From positions 10,400 through 74,399 of the forward strand of contig JASFPP010000001.1 of the NCBI GenBank assembly GCA_050115915.1: a DNA stretch of 64,000 nt. Direction: 5' to 3'. The position numbers and the translations under genes were made by a program. How positions within the stretch are numbered: the first letter of the stretch is position 1; the number at the start of each line of letters is the position of its first letter. The notes below the pieces were generated by a model. It made no database searches. It had not been told where the DNA came from and saw only the letters and a program-made list of their open reading frames with translations. The DNA comes from WTAW01 sp050115915. GTDB taxonomy: Bacteria; Acidobacteriota; Aminicenantia; Aminicenantales; Aminicenantaceae. Below are positions 41,896-50,488 of the stretch, piece after piece.

Positions 41896-42492
41896 TTAAT
41901 TCTCCTGTTTTTTCTCTTCTTTTTTGAGGCCTTTATCCTCTTCTGTCTCTTTTTTGTCGATTCCCACTGGCTCCGGTTCTACGAAGTCGATCCTCCTGGA
42001 GATCTCGTATTCTCCCAGAGGCAAAAATTGGGATCCTTTGGACTGGGCGAAGAGCCTGACCACTACAGTCTTCCAGTGCGGGTTGTCTTTGAAGGTAGCC
42101 AGCGATTTTCCTTCAACACCATAGTTGCTCTTGAGTGTGATGACGTCGCTTTCCTCTCCTGGGGGAACGGGATCGTTTCGGATGGCGGCCAGGAAAGAAT
42201 CCCCCAGGTTTTCAAAATCGCCCATGAACCTGAAATTGGCGTTAAAATTGATATATTTGAGTGGTGAGTCAGTTGTGTTTTTCACGCGGAAAGAAATGGC
42301 GGGGACAAGAATCAGGCGCGGGGGCCATGGTTGATAATATTTGTCCGTCCAGAAAGTATCCACATCCAGAATTTCGATAGAAGACTCGAGGTCTTCAGCG
42401 GTAATTGTCTTCCACAGGCCGGCCTTCTGGAGGACAAAAACGAGAATAACAGCCAGGATGATCACTACAAAAAGAAACGCGTATCTTTTCAT
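41896..42492 (-). CDS. membrane-anchored protein of unknown function
   Basis: A 198-residue protein with an N-terminal helix (residues 4-22, YAFLFVVIILAVILVFVL) acting as anchor or uncleaved signal. A beta-rich domain follows, with AISFRVKNTTDSPLKYINFNANF and a later EYEISRRIDFVEP. This resembles small immunoglobulin-like or FxLYD-type domains. The tail is a Lys/Glu-rich disordered stretch. AAGGAGGAG lies just before the ATG. It follows the DUF610 gene by 90 bases on the same strand and may belong to the cell-wall operon. I recognise no specific family. Confidence 0.7.
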   Translation of the reverse strand: MKRYAFLFVVIILAVILVFVLQKAGLWKTITAEDLESSIEILDVDTFWTDKYYQPWPPRLILVPAISFRVKNTTDSPLKYINFNANFRFMGDFENLGDSFLAAIRNDPVPPGEESDVITLKSNYGVEGKSLATFKDNPHWKTVVVRLFAQSKGSQFLPLGEYEISRRIDFVEPEPVGIDKKETEEDKGLKKEEKKQEN

Positions 42493-42582
42493 GAATCTCC
42501 TCCTTGGGACTCCTTCAATAATAATCTATATTGTACATTTATTCAATGGGATTATCTCACTCTCAAAGCCTGAAATCTGGGG

Positions 42583-43833
42583 TCAGGGCGTTTGGACGAT
42601 CTGGGAGGCGAGAACGGGCTCAAGACCGTATTCGTCGACGAGGTGAAAACTCTCCTTGAGCACTTTGAGGGTCTCTTTGGTCGGGTGGCAGATCCCGAGA
42701 GCGAATCCGTTTTTTTGTGCTCGCCGGAAAAGTTCGATGAGCTGCCCCCGGATGTAGCTTTCATCCGGTTCTCCATCCAGAAAAACATGGCGATAAGCGG
42801 ACGGGATATTCAGGCTTTGTGCGATATTGTAGGCAACAGAGCCGCTGGTCGTTCGACTGTCTATGAAGAAGAGATCCCTGTCTTTGAGACGTTCCAGAAT
42901 GATGTTCATCAGTTTTGAATTGGCTGTGATCTTCGAGCCCATGTGGTTGTTGACACCCCGGATATAGGGGACTTGATCGAGGTTCTTTTCGAGGATCGCA
43001 ATGATCTCCGCTTCGCTCATCTCAGAAGTGATCATGCCTTTGCTGTTGTTGCTGCCGTTGTTGTTGATCGCTTCCAGAGGAAGATGAAGGATGACTTCAA
43101 GGTCGTGCTGTCTGGATATGGTGGCGATTTCTGAAGCCAAAGGACTGAAGGGGATGATGGCGATTGTAAGGGGCCTGCCGATGGCACATAACTCATTGAT
43201 AGCCTCCAGGCTGTATCCCATGTCATCCACAATAAGCGCCACCTTGCTCGCGCCCGGCAGCGGTGTGGTTTTTCGCGCAATCTTGACACCCTCTTTTGCG
43301 CACGAAAAAAGAACAGTGAGTCTGTGCTCCCGAGTATCCTGCGCTTGCCAGAGATAGTACTTTTTCTCATCGGTCTGTTGCTCCTCTTTTTCTGTGATCT
43401 GGATAGAGAGCTCATTAAATGTTTCGAAAAAGGAAGACTCCAACTCGCTGTATTTTTTGATGGGGATGTCGACTAATAAATGATCTACACCATCCTCATC
43501 CGTGAAGAGATTGACGGACTCATCGGGGATACCCGATTCAGTGACGGTCTTCAGAAGCGCTTGAGCAATAGAAACTTTTTCCCCGGCTTTTTTGGCCTCC
43601 TCGGCTTCCCTCAATTCCTTGGCTTTATCTTCGAGTGCTCTGATTCTGGCACTGCGCGCCATTGCGTACTTCGTTGGATATAGCACTGAAAAAACATAGG
43701 ACTCCAGGCCGCGCTTCCATCCGATGTAGTCCAAACCCAGAGACGAGAGGATAACCAGGCATACAAGAAATATGTGAATTCCGGGGGAAAGTTTCTCTGG
43801 AAGGCTAGCTTTTTGTGATCTGGAAGCCCTCAT
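42583..43833 (-). CDS. divergent polysaccharide deacetylase (DUF610/YibQ family)
   Basis: A 416-residue protein: N-terminal membrane anchor (about 20-40), a variable charged region with heptad character (45-85), and the DUF610 domain from about residue 190. That domain has VALIVDDMGYSLEAINEL, AIIPFSPLA, EVILHLPLEA, GVNNHMGSKIT and FFIDSRTTSGS, retaining the Asp-Asp and His metal positions. YibQ-type proteins recur beside envC and ctpA and are thought to act on peptidoglycan or associated glycan at division sites. Same arrangement here, seven bases downstream of the S41-like gene. Confidence 0.87.
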   Translation of the reverse strand: MRASRSQKASLPEKLSPGIHIFLVCLVILSSLGLDYIGWKRGLESYVFSVLYPTKYAMARSARIRALEDKAKELREAEEAKKAGEKVSIAQALLKTVTESGIPDESVNLFTDEDGVDHLLVDIPIKKYSELESSFFETFNELSIQITEKEEQQTDEKKYYLWQAQDTREHRLTVLFSCAKEGVKIARKTTPLPGASKVALIVDDMGYSLEAINELCAIGRPLTIAIIPFSPLASEIATISRQHDLEVILHLPLEAINNNGSNNSKGMITSEMSEAEIIAILEKNLDQVPYIRGVNNHMGSKITANSKLMNIILERLKDRDLFFIDSRTTSGSVAYNIAQSLNIPSAYRHVFLDGEPDESYIRGQLIELFRRAQKNGFALGICHPTKETLKVLKESFHLVDEYGLEPVLASQIVQTP

Positions 43834-43839
43834 GGACGA

Positions 43840-44979
43840 TTAATTGGCAAGAAGTTCTTCGGTTGCTTTGAGATAGGCGTTTGAGGTCCTGTCCTCGCCA
43901 TCGATTTTAACATCCGGTTCTATTCCCTTCTCCCAAAAATCCTTGTTCTTTTTCATATGAAAGACAGCAGAGGTCAGCAGGAGACCGCTTCCGTCATCCA
44001 AAGGTATGAACTGCTGCTTGGAGACGAGACCGGGAGTTTGGAGGCCGATCACTCTTGCTTTTTTGTTCACTTTGAGTACGGCGGCAATGGCCTCGGCCGC
44101 TCCGATTGTGGCCTCGTTTGTCCAGACGACGAGCGGCAAATTCGCCAGCTCTGTTTTGGATTGGAGCGCCAGAGTTTCCTTTTTCCCCTGGTTGTTCTCG
44201 AAGTACCCGGATGCTGAGTCCTCCAAGAAAAAATTGAGAAAATTCTCGGCTTCTTCGATATCTCCCTCAGCACAGTCTCTCAAGTCAATGATGAGCGGTT
44301 TTTTCTTCGTCTTTAGAGTGGGCAGCAACTCTTCCTTAAGGTTGTTTACACAAGGCGGATAGAGCCGCCTGATTTTTAATAGGCCACTCGTGCCCTTTGT
44401 CGCAGTGTAATGAAAGGTTTCTGTCGGTATCGCAACCCTTTCTAATCTGAGGATTTCAGAATCGCTTCCCCTCAGAATTTTGAGCATCACAGGATCTGTG
44501 GACTTGTCCTTCAGCAAAAGGTTCACCTCGATCATGCTCATGGGCAGTGTGGAGCGCCCGTTCATTATGCTGACTGATTCACCCAGCTTCAGTCCTGCCT
44601 TTGCGGCAGGAGAATTCTCCTTTATGCCGATGATAACGGGGAAGCTTCCATAGGTCTTATACAGTGTTATCCCGGTTTCTTTGAGGTCAGCATCTCTTCG
44701 CTGTTCGTACCTAGAGACCGCCTCCTTGTCCAGATAGCTTGAGAGAATATCCAAAGAATCGACCAGACCCCGGAAGGCCCCGTCCATAGTTTTTAAAGGA
44801 TTGGGCTCTTCGACGTATTCGTCCCTTATAAGATACGCGACATTCCCCACGAGTTTGAATTGGTCATCGGAGGAGTTATTCCGGGACAATCCGGGAAGAA
44901 AATTCTTTTCGAGAAGAACGAACAGAAGGACGGTAAGAAGGGCGGGAATGAGTATAAACTTTATTCTTCCGATAGCCAT
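43840..44979 (-). CDS. S41 (CtpA-type) protease homologue lacking catalytic Ser and Lys
   Basis: A 379-residue membrane-anchored protein: anchor at 8-25, helical N-terminal part, PDZ domain (about 98-185) and S41 core. Aligned without gaps to the usual VLxNxGSASASEIVAGALQD...GxxxFGKGxVQ stretch, this protein reads NEATIGAAEAIAAVLK and GLQTPGLVSKQ. The catalytic Ser is Gly293 and the catalytic Lys is Leu318, while flanking structural residues and IPLDDGSGLLLTSA are kept. It is therefore predicted to bind but not cut. It sits between EnvC and DUF610 genes, the position of CtpA in many genomes. There is no frameshift or stop, so it is a maintained gene rather than a relic. Confidence 0.87.
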   Translation of the reverse strand: MAIGRIKFILIPALLTVLLFVLLEKNFLPGLSRNNSSDDQFKLVGNVAYLIRDEYVEEPNPLKTMDGAFRGLVDSLDILSSYLDKEAVSRYEQRRDADLKETGITLYKTYGSFPVIIGIKENSPAAKAGLKLGESVSIMNGRSTLPMSMIEVNLLLKDKSTDPVMLKILRGSDSEILRLERVAIPTETFHYTATKGTSGLLKIRRLYPPCVNNLKEELLPTLKTKKKPLIIDLRDCAEGDIEEAENFLNFFLEDSASGYFENNQGKKETLALQSKTELANLPLVVWTNEATIGAAEAIAAVLKVNKKARVIGLQTPGLVSKQQFIPLDDGSGLLLTSAVFHMKKNKDFWEKGIEPDVKIDGEDRTSNAYLKATEELLAN

Positions 44980-45006
44980 TTTAACGAACCAAGACCATCA
45001 ATTGTA

Positions 45007-46170
45007 TCATCTTCGTTTTAGCCATTGCAAGGGATTAAGGGGCTTTGTCTTGAAGCGGATCTCGAAATACAGGGTTGTTCCCTTGAGAGAACTGTAATCT
45101 CCCACCAACGCTATAGATTGGTCGGCCTGGACAGGGTCTCCCTTCTTGACGAGAAAGTCAGAGCAGTGTCCATAGAGCGTGTAATAGCTCATCCCGTGAT
45201 CGATGATGATGAGGTTTCCATAACCCTGGAAGTGGTCTGAGTACGCCACTGTCCCCGGATGGACGCACCTGACAACCATGTCTTTTCTGGGAGCAATTTC
45301 GATCCCATTGTTCATGGTTGTGGTGTTGAAACGCGGGTGCCTTTGGAGACCGAAGCGTGTCACGACCCTCCCCGTCAAGGGCCATGAGAGAGCCGCTTTT
45401 TTTTCATAGAGCGGGATAAGCGTGATTGTGGGAGGGATCTTGCTGTTCAGGATCTTTTTCATCAATTTTTGGAGCTGTTCGGCCCGGTCTTCGAGCTCGC
45501 CCATTGTTTTCAAGTGGATTTTCTTATTCTGATCGATCTCACGGACGAGGTCCCTGTTCTTTTTTTCCTCGCCCTCGAGATCCTGTTTTTTTTGTTGGGC
45601 GGCCTGGATGAGTCCTGAGATCTCCTGTTTTTTTTCTGCGAGTTTTTTCTCTGCGGCATTGAGTTCATTCAGGATCTGGAGATAGTCTGCCACAATTTTA
45701 TCCTGATGCTGGGCCAGGAGAACCAAATGCTTATTTCCCTGTAGAAGACTGCCCATGTCGTCGGCCTCGATGATAAAATCGATAAAATCGATCCTTCCAT
45801 ATTTGTAAAGGATTGTTAGAATTTTTCCGATGGATTCTTTTTCTTCCTCGAGCGTTGCCCTCAGCTCGGGTATCTTTCTATTGAGTGCCGACAGTTCCTT
45901 ATTGGCTTTTCTCATCTGAATGTTATAGAGCGAGATCTCTTTTTTGATCAGTCTTTTGTTGGTGCTGATCCTGTCCAACTGAGTGAGGATCGACGCCTTT
46001 TTCCTCTCGTCCCTTTTGATCCGCGTTTTAAGGATCTCGATCTCTCCGGCGATCTCTTGCAGGCGCTTTTCGTAGTCTGCGATTTCCTCCTGGCCGGAGA
46101 TAAGGGGAGAAGAAAGGATTGCCGGCAGACAAAAAACGATCAGGATAAAACACAAAAGATATCTAGCCAT
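45007..46170 (-). CDS. EnvC-like murein hydrolase activator (degenerate M23/LytM)
   Basis: A 387-residue secreted protein. It has a signal peptide (1-24), a long coiled coil (about 25-240) of Lys/Glu/Gln heptads, and a LytM domain (about 265-387). Active M23 enzymes have HxxxD and HxH zinc ligands. Here the first site reads MNNGIEIAP (His to Asn, Asp to Glu) and the last reads GTTLYFEIRF (His to Tyr), so zinc cannot be held properly. That is the EnvC pattern: the protein activates amidases at the division septum instead of cutting wall itself. I chose ATG 46170 over GTG 46191 because the signal starts there. It heads the operon, and FtsEX is not in the window. Confidence 0.9.
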   Translation of the reverse strand: MARYLLCFILIVFCLPAILSSPLISGQEEIADYEKRLQEIAGEIEILKTRIKRDERKKASILTQLDRISTNKRLIKKEISLYNIQMRKANKELSALNRKIPELRATLEEEKESIGKILTILYKYGRIDFIDFIIEADDMGSLLQGNKHLVLLAQHQDKIVADYLQILNELNAAEKKLAEKKQEISGLIQAAQQKKQDLEGEEKKNRDLVREIDQNKKIHLKTMGELEDRAEQLQKLMKKILNSKIPPTITLIPLYEKKAALSWPLTGRVVTRFGLQRHPRFNTTTMNNGIEIAPRKDMVVRCVHPGTVAYSDHFQGYGNLIIIDHGMSYYTLYGHCSDFLVKKGDPVQADQSIALVGDYSSLKGTTLYFEIRFKTKPLNPLQWLKRR

Positions 46171-46205
46171 ACGTCGATGACACCAAATCACATTTCCTCA
46201 TGCCC

Positions 46206-46216
46206 ATAATACCACA
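46206..46216 (-). promoter_or_regulatory. extended -10 promoter (TGTGGTATTAT) for envC-S41-DUF610
   Basis: TGTGGTATTAT on the minus strand, 36 bases before the EnvC ATG, without an obvious -35. Confidence 0.45.
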
Positions 46217-46248
46217 CTCTATTGAGTCACACGAGTCGATCAAAAATT

Positions 46249-47193
46249 TTATTTTCTGAAGACATAGATGATCCCGCCCAGTAATCCAACGATCAGCATG
46301 AAAGCGAGGTCGATCCAGGAAAAGGAAATAGCGGCCGCAGATGAGATCCCGTAATATCTGAATATCTCCATGTAGGCACCCTCCCTCAATCCCAGCCCGT
46401 TGATGGTTATGGGGATGAGCAGGATTAAGTGCACGATGGGGATGAAGATGAAATAATCCAGGAGGGCGATGTCCAGATGGAGGGCCTCTCCTATTAGATA
46501 GTAATGAATGATCACGTTGATCTGAAGGAGTGTCGCCCAGAAAAAAGCCTTGCCGAGAGCCCCTTTTCTCTTCTTGTAGTCAAGGATGGTCTGTCTGAAT
46601 TGATGTGTCTTTTCTTTGATGGTGCCAAACGGCTTTTGTTCCGGAAGTTTCTCGAGAATGAGGTCCGCTAGAGGCGTGAGAAAGAGAGAGAGCAGGCCCA
46701 ATCCGAAAACACTTATGATGAGTGCCACCCAGATCACAGGAAATTGCCTGGCCATATCGAGCCGAATAAGGGATGCACAAAGGGCAAAGAGAAAAAGGAC
46801 CAGAACGCCGGACAGTCGTTCGACAAGAACGATTGCTGAAGATTTTACGAGGGATTTGGAATAGCGGGAGCCGTCCCAGATGCGGACCACATCGCCGCCG
46901 ATCCGTGTGGGTAGGAAGAGGTTGAAGAAGGATCCGACCAGGTAGGATTTTATCAGAAAGCCGAGGGGCACCCAGTCATCCTGGGCTTTGATGAGGATCT
47001 GCCAGCGGATGGCGCTGATCACGAGGCCAAGGGCATGGAGGGAAAAAGAAATTGCCAGCCAGAAATGATCGGCCTCTTTGATCGTGACAAAGATGTCTTT
47101 GAGCGAAGCTTGAGAGATCAGGATATAGGCAAGGGCCGAGGCGCTAATAATGAATTTGAGCGTGAAGGCAAGGAGGTCCTTTTTTTTCGCCAT
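46249..47193 (-). CDS. UPF0104/lysylphosphatidylglycerol synthase-type membrane flippase domain protein
   Basis: A 314-residue inner-membrane protein with about eight helices. Motifs fit the family: FNLFLPTRIGGDVVRIW, VERLSGVLVLFLFAL, and the C-terminal PITINGLGLREGAYMEIF. The family includes the MprF flippase domain and AglD-like proteins that move lipids or lipid-linked sugars. No synthase domain is attached, so a flippase-like or lipid-handling role is the best guess. It lies 18 bases after the alanine symporter gene on the same strand. Confidence 0.87.
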   Translation of the reverse strand: MAKKKDLLAFTLKFIISASALAYILISQASLKDIFVTIKEADHFWLAISFSLHALGLVISAIRWQILIKAQDDWVPLGFLIKSYLVGSFFNLFLPTRIGGDVVRIWDGSRYSKSLVKSSAIVLVERLSGVLVLFLFALCASLIRLDMARQFPVIWVALIISVFGLGLLSLFLTPLADLILEKLPEQKPFGTIKEKTHQFRQTILDYKKRKGALGKAFFWATLLQINVIIHYYLIGEALHLDIALLDYFIFIPIVHLILLIPITINGLGLREGAYMEIFRYYGISSAAAISFSWIDLAFMLIVGLLGGIIYVFRK

Positions 47194-47211
47194 TCAAGCT
47201 ACCCACAGGCT

Positions 47212-48939
47212 CTATCTATTTTTTTTAAAAAAGTAATCCCTAGTGACTTTTCCGAGAAATCCGCTTAACAGGATCAGGGACACAAGGTTGGGAAAGGCCA
47301 TAAAGGCATTGGCGGTATCTCCGATGAGCCAGACGATATTCAGGTGGACACCCTGCAGGATCGACCCAGCGAAAAGCAGACCGAGAAAGACCATTCGATA
47401 GGAATAAATGACGCCTTCGCCGAAGATATACTCAAGGCATTTTTCTCCGTAAAAACACCAGCCCAAAAGCGTGGAGTATCCGAAGAGGAAAGAACTAAGG
47501 GCAATGATATATCCCCCGTTTGGAATCACAGAATCGAAAGCGGCTGCTGTAAGTGCAGTTGAGGTCAATCCGTCTGTGGCGCCGAAAGCCGCGGTTTTGA
47601 GGTACATTCCTGTGATAACAATCGATAGGGTAGTGAGAGTGTTCACAACTAAGGTATCGATAAATGTTCCCGTCATTGCGATCAGGCCGTTTTTAGAGGG
47701 ATCCGAGGATTTGGAGGCGGATTGGGCGATCCCTGCGGATCCCAATCCCGACTCGTTGGAAAGCAGTCCGCGACGCACGCCGATCTGAATCACCTGTTTC
47801 ATGGATGTGCCGACCATGGCCCCACCCACGGCTTTGACCGAGAAGGCTGATTTAAAAATGACGGACAGAGCTGCCGGTAAATTTGTGATGTTCGATACAA
47901 TGACCACAATGGCCCCGCAGAAGTAGAGGATGATCATGGTAGGGACTAAACGCTCGGATACGCCGCCGATTCTTTTGATCCCCCCCAGGATGACGGCACC
48001 GACCATGGTTGTGATAACCAGACCAGTCAACCAGAAGGGGACGCCGAACTGGTCGTTGAACGCCAGGGCCATGGAGTTGGATTGCGCCATGTTTCCTGTG
48101 CCGAAAAGACAGGTGAACGCCCCACAGATGGCGAAGAACATCCCCATGAACTTGGCTAATTTTTCCTTCTTTATGCCCATACGGGCGTAATACATCGGGC
48201 CGCCAGACATCTCCCCTCGTTTATTCTTCACTCGAAATTTGACTCCGAAGAACCCCTCTGCATATTTTGTGGCCATTCCGAGAAAACCCGCAATCCACAT
48301 CCAAACCGGAGCACCGGGTCCGCCTGTGGCGATGGCTGTCGCGACACCGGCGATGTTCCCGTTCCCGACCGTTGCGGCAAGGGCGGTCATCAGTGCGGCA
48401 TAGGGAGAGATATCTCCCTCCTCCTTATCGAGTTTATCCTTGTGGAGAGCACCTCTCAGGACCATTTTCAGGGAGAGGATAAGCCGGCGCACTTGGATCA
48501 AACGACAGATGTATGTCAAAAGGATGCCGACACCGAGAAGCAGAAAAACCATGACAGGGAACCAGACAAAATCACTGAAATCCTTGATGGAGATGAGAAA
48601 CTTATCGAGGAACGAAAGGCTTATGGACAGGTCGATAACCAGAGCTTCATCACTGTCTTTGATATCGATCTCGCGCTCGACAGGTGTCAATCCATACAGA
48701 TCCATCTTGAGGATATGCCGACCTGGCGAAAGATCCGTGAATAGGTAGTTCCCCTCTTGATCGATCTCGGATTTGATAAAGACCTCTTCTTCGATGGGTC
48801 TAATCAATACAGAGCCTTTGGTGTACGGCTCGCCTTTGGGAGTCAGAGTCACCTTGCCTTTAACCTCCGCAGCTCGAAGGGTTGAAGGGCCGACGACAAG
48901 CAGGACCAAGATCAAAGAAACGATGAGTTTTTTTGTCAT
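47212..48939 (-). CDS. sodium:alanine symporter with N-terminal exported Ig-like (CarboxypepD_reg) domain
   Basis: A 575-residue fusion. Residues 1-23 form a signal peptide (LRAAE), and residues 25-105 a carboxypeptidase-regulatory-like beta sandwich (VKGKVTLTPKGEPYTKGSVLI, EIDQEGNYLFTDLSPGRHILKM). An anchor helix follows at about 120-145, then the AGCS carrier with TVGNGNIAGVATAIATGGPGAPVWMW, GTGNMAQSNSMA and SNESGLGSAGIAQSA. Ordinary AGCS carriers are about 450 residues and have no such domain. The domain would sit in the periplasm and could sense or present ligand to the carrier (inference). Adjacent to an SNF-family sodium symporter. Confidence 0.9.
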   Translation of the reverse strand: MTKKLIVSLILVLLVVGPSTLRAAEVKGKVTLTPKGEPYTKGSVLIRPIEEEVFIKSEIDQEGNYLFTDLSPGRHILKMDLYGLTPVEREIDIKDSDEALVIDLSISLSFLDKFLISIKDFSDFVWFPVMVFLLLGVGILLTYICRLIQVRRLILSLKMVLRGALHKDKLDKEEGDISPYAALMTALAATVGNGNIAGVATAIATGGPGAPVWMWIAGFLGMATKYAEGFFGVKFRVKNKRGEMSGGPMYYARMGIKKEKLAKFMGMFFAICGAFTCLFGTGNMAQSNSMALAFNDQFGVPFWLTGLVITTMVGAVILGGIKRIGGVSERLVPTMIILYFCGAIVVIVSNITNLPAALSVIFKSAFSVKAVGGAMVGTSMKQVIQIGVRRGLLSNESGLGSAGIAQSASKSSDPSKNGLIAMTGTFIDTLVVNTLTTLSIVITGMYLKTAAFGATDGLTSTALTAAAFDSVIPNGGYIIALSSFLFGYSTLLGWCFYGEKCLEYIFGEGVIYSYRMVFLGLLFAGSILQGVHLNIVWLIGDTANAFMAFPNLVSLILLSGFLGKVTRDYFFKKNR

Positions 48940-48947
48940 ATTTTCCG

Positions 48948-50309
48948 TTATCCTGTAATGATTTTTTTAATGAATATGAGGATGATGATGAGCACGATGG
49001 GCGAGAAAAATTTGAGAGAAAACACCCAGAGGGGGCGAATCCGGAAGCGAGGATTCCCCTCTCGAACCTCCTCGACGGGTTTTTTCACTCCCCAAATCCA
49101 ACCCACAAAAATACAGATCAAAAGCGCTCCTACGGCAAGGGATATGTTAGCAAACAGGATATCGAATTTACCCATAAAGTCGATATCCGTGAAAAATTTC
49201 ATTCCGCCCGATGAAAGCGCGGAGGGAATTCCGAGGAGAAAAGCGAAACCGCCGAGTAAAAGAGCCGCCTTTTTCCGCGACCAGTTCCGTTCATCGATGA
49301 AGTATGCCACAGAGACTTCCAATAGAGAAATAGTGGAGGTGATGGCTGCGACGAGCAGGAGAGTGAAAAAAAGCGTTCCGAAAAAATTGCCGTTGGGGAT
49401 CTTGGAGAAAATCAAAGGGAAGACCTTGAACACCAATCCGGGTCCGGCCGTCGGAGCGATGCCGGGTATGGCAAAAAGTGTTGGGAAAATAATGATTCCG
49501 GCCAGGAAAGCGATAAGAGTATCGGAGAAAGATACCCATCCTGCAGATGTCACCAAATTGTCGGATTTAGGGATGTAACTTCCGTAGGTGATCATGATCC
49601 CCATTCCTATGCTCAGCGAGAAAAAGGCCTGGCCGAAGGCGAAAAGGACCACAGTGCCGTTCAGTTTTGAAAAATCGGGCTTGAGATAGAACGAAACTCC
49701 TTCGCTGGCACCGGGGAGCGTCAGGGCCTTTATGGCCAGATAAATGATCAGAATGAAGAGAATGGGCATCAGGATCTTGGTCCACCTTTCGATTCCGCTC
49801 TGAACTCCCCTGGAGATGATGAAAGTGGTGATACCGATGACAATCAAAAGGCAGACCAGGGCCATAAGAGGATTGGAAACAAAGCTCGTGTATATCTGGT
49901 CGCTCATCTGGCTGCTGACCTCTCCTCTGAATGTCCCGGAAACGGTTTTGACGAAATATCCCACGGCCCAGCCGGCGATCACAGCATAGTAGGACAGTAT
50001 ACAGATACTTGTCAGAAGGCCCAGGTAGCCGATGATCTTCCACGGTTTACGGGGTTTGATGTGTTCGAAAGCTCCGATTGCGTTTCGCTGTGTGTGACGG
50101 CCGATCGTCATCTCTGCCAGCATCACCGTGAATCCAACGAGAGCGACTGCCAGAATGTACACGAAAACAAAAACAGCCCCCCCGTATTTTCCCACGACCA
50201 TCGGGAATCGCCAGATGTTTCCGAGGCCTATGGCTGAGCCTGTTGCGGCGAAGATAAAGGCGATCTTCGAGCCCCAAAGGCCTCTTTGACCGGATTCTTG
50301 CCTGCTCAT
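48948..50309 (-). CDS. sodium:neurotransmitter symporter family (SNF) amino-acid carrier
   Basis: A 453-residue carrier of the LeuT fold. It has the family signature WGSKIAFIFAATGSAIGLGNIWRFPMVVGKYGGAVFVFVY in TM1-2, with the sodium and substrate loop GLGNIWRFP, then about 11-12 helices and a short polar tail. It imports amino acids with sodium. ATG 50309 is preceded by GAGGAGA six bases away, so I prefer it to the upstream start at 50369. The next gene downstream, eight bases on, is another sodium-coupled amino-acid carrier, so the two are probably co-transcribed. Confidence 0.93.
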   Translation of the reverse strand: MSRQESGQRGLWGSKIAFIFAATGSAIGLGNIWRFPMVVGKYGGAVFVFVYILAVALVGFTVMLAEMTIGRHTQRNAIGAFEHIKPRKPWKIIGYLGLLTSICILSYYAVIAGWAVGYFVKTVSGTFRGEVSSQMSDQIYTSFVSNPLMALVCLLIVIGITTFIISRGVQSGIERWTKILMPILFILIIYLAIKALTLPGASEGVSFYLKPDFSKLNGTVVLFAFGQAFFSLSIGMGIMITYGSYIPKSDNLVTSAGWVSFSDTLIAFLAGIIIFPTLFAIPGIAPTAGPGLVFKVFPLIFSKIPNGNFFGTLFFTLLLVAAITSTISLLEVSVAYFIDERNWSRKKAALLLGGFAFLLGIPSALSSGGMKFFTDIDFMGKFDILFANISLAVGALLICIFVGWIWGVKKPVEEVREGNPRFRIRPLWVFSLKFFSPIVLIIILIFIKKIITG

Positions 50310-50427
50310 ATCGTTCTCCTCGGATGCGAGTGCTGCTTCATCTCGCCTTATTTCACGTATTTGTACCACAACGGCACATCCAGGTAAAGCGGAAACTCCG
50401 TCTTTGTTGGTCGATGTTTGATAAGGG

Positions 50428-50456
50428 TTGCATATTCATGCTTCAGCCAGTAAAAT
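50428..50456 (+). promoter_or_regulatory. promoter for the flavodiiron protein gene
   Basis: TTGCAT (50428-50433), a 17-base spacer and TAAAAT (50451-50456), 32 bases before the ATG at 50489. Confidence 0.55.
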
Positions 50457-50488
50457 CGTAGGTTAGCTGAACGAAGGAGACTGAAACA

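Noticed and set aside
41896..42492. Assignment as a cell-division protein because it follows the envC operon
   Set aside because: Position alone is insufficient, the gap is about 90 bases, and no motif supports it.
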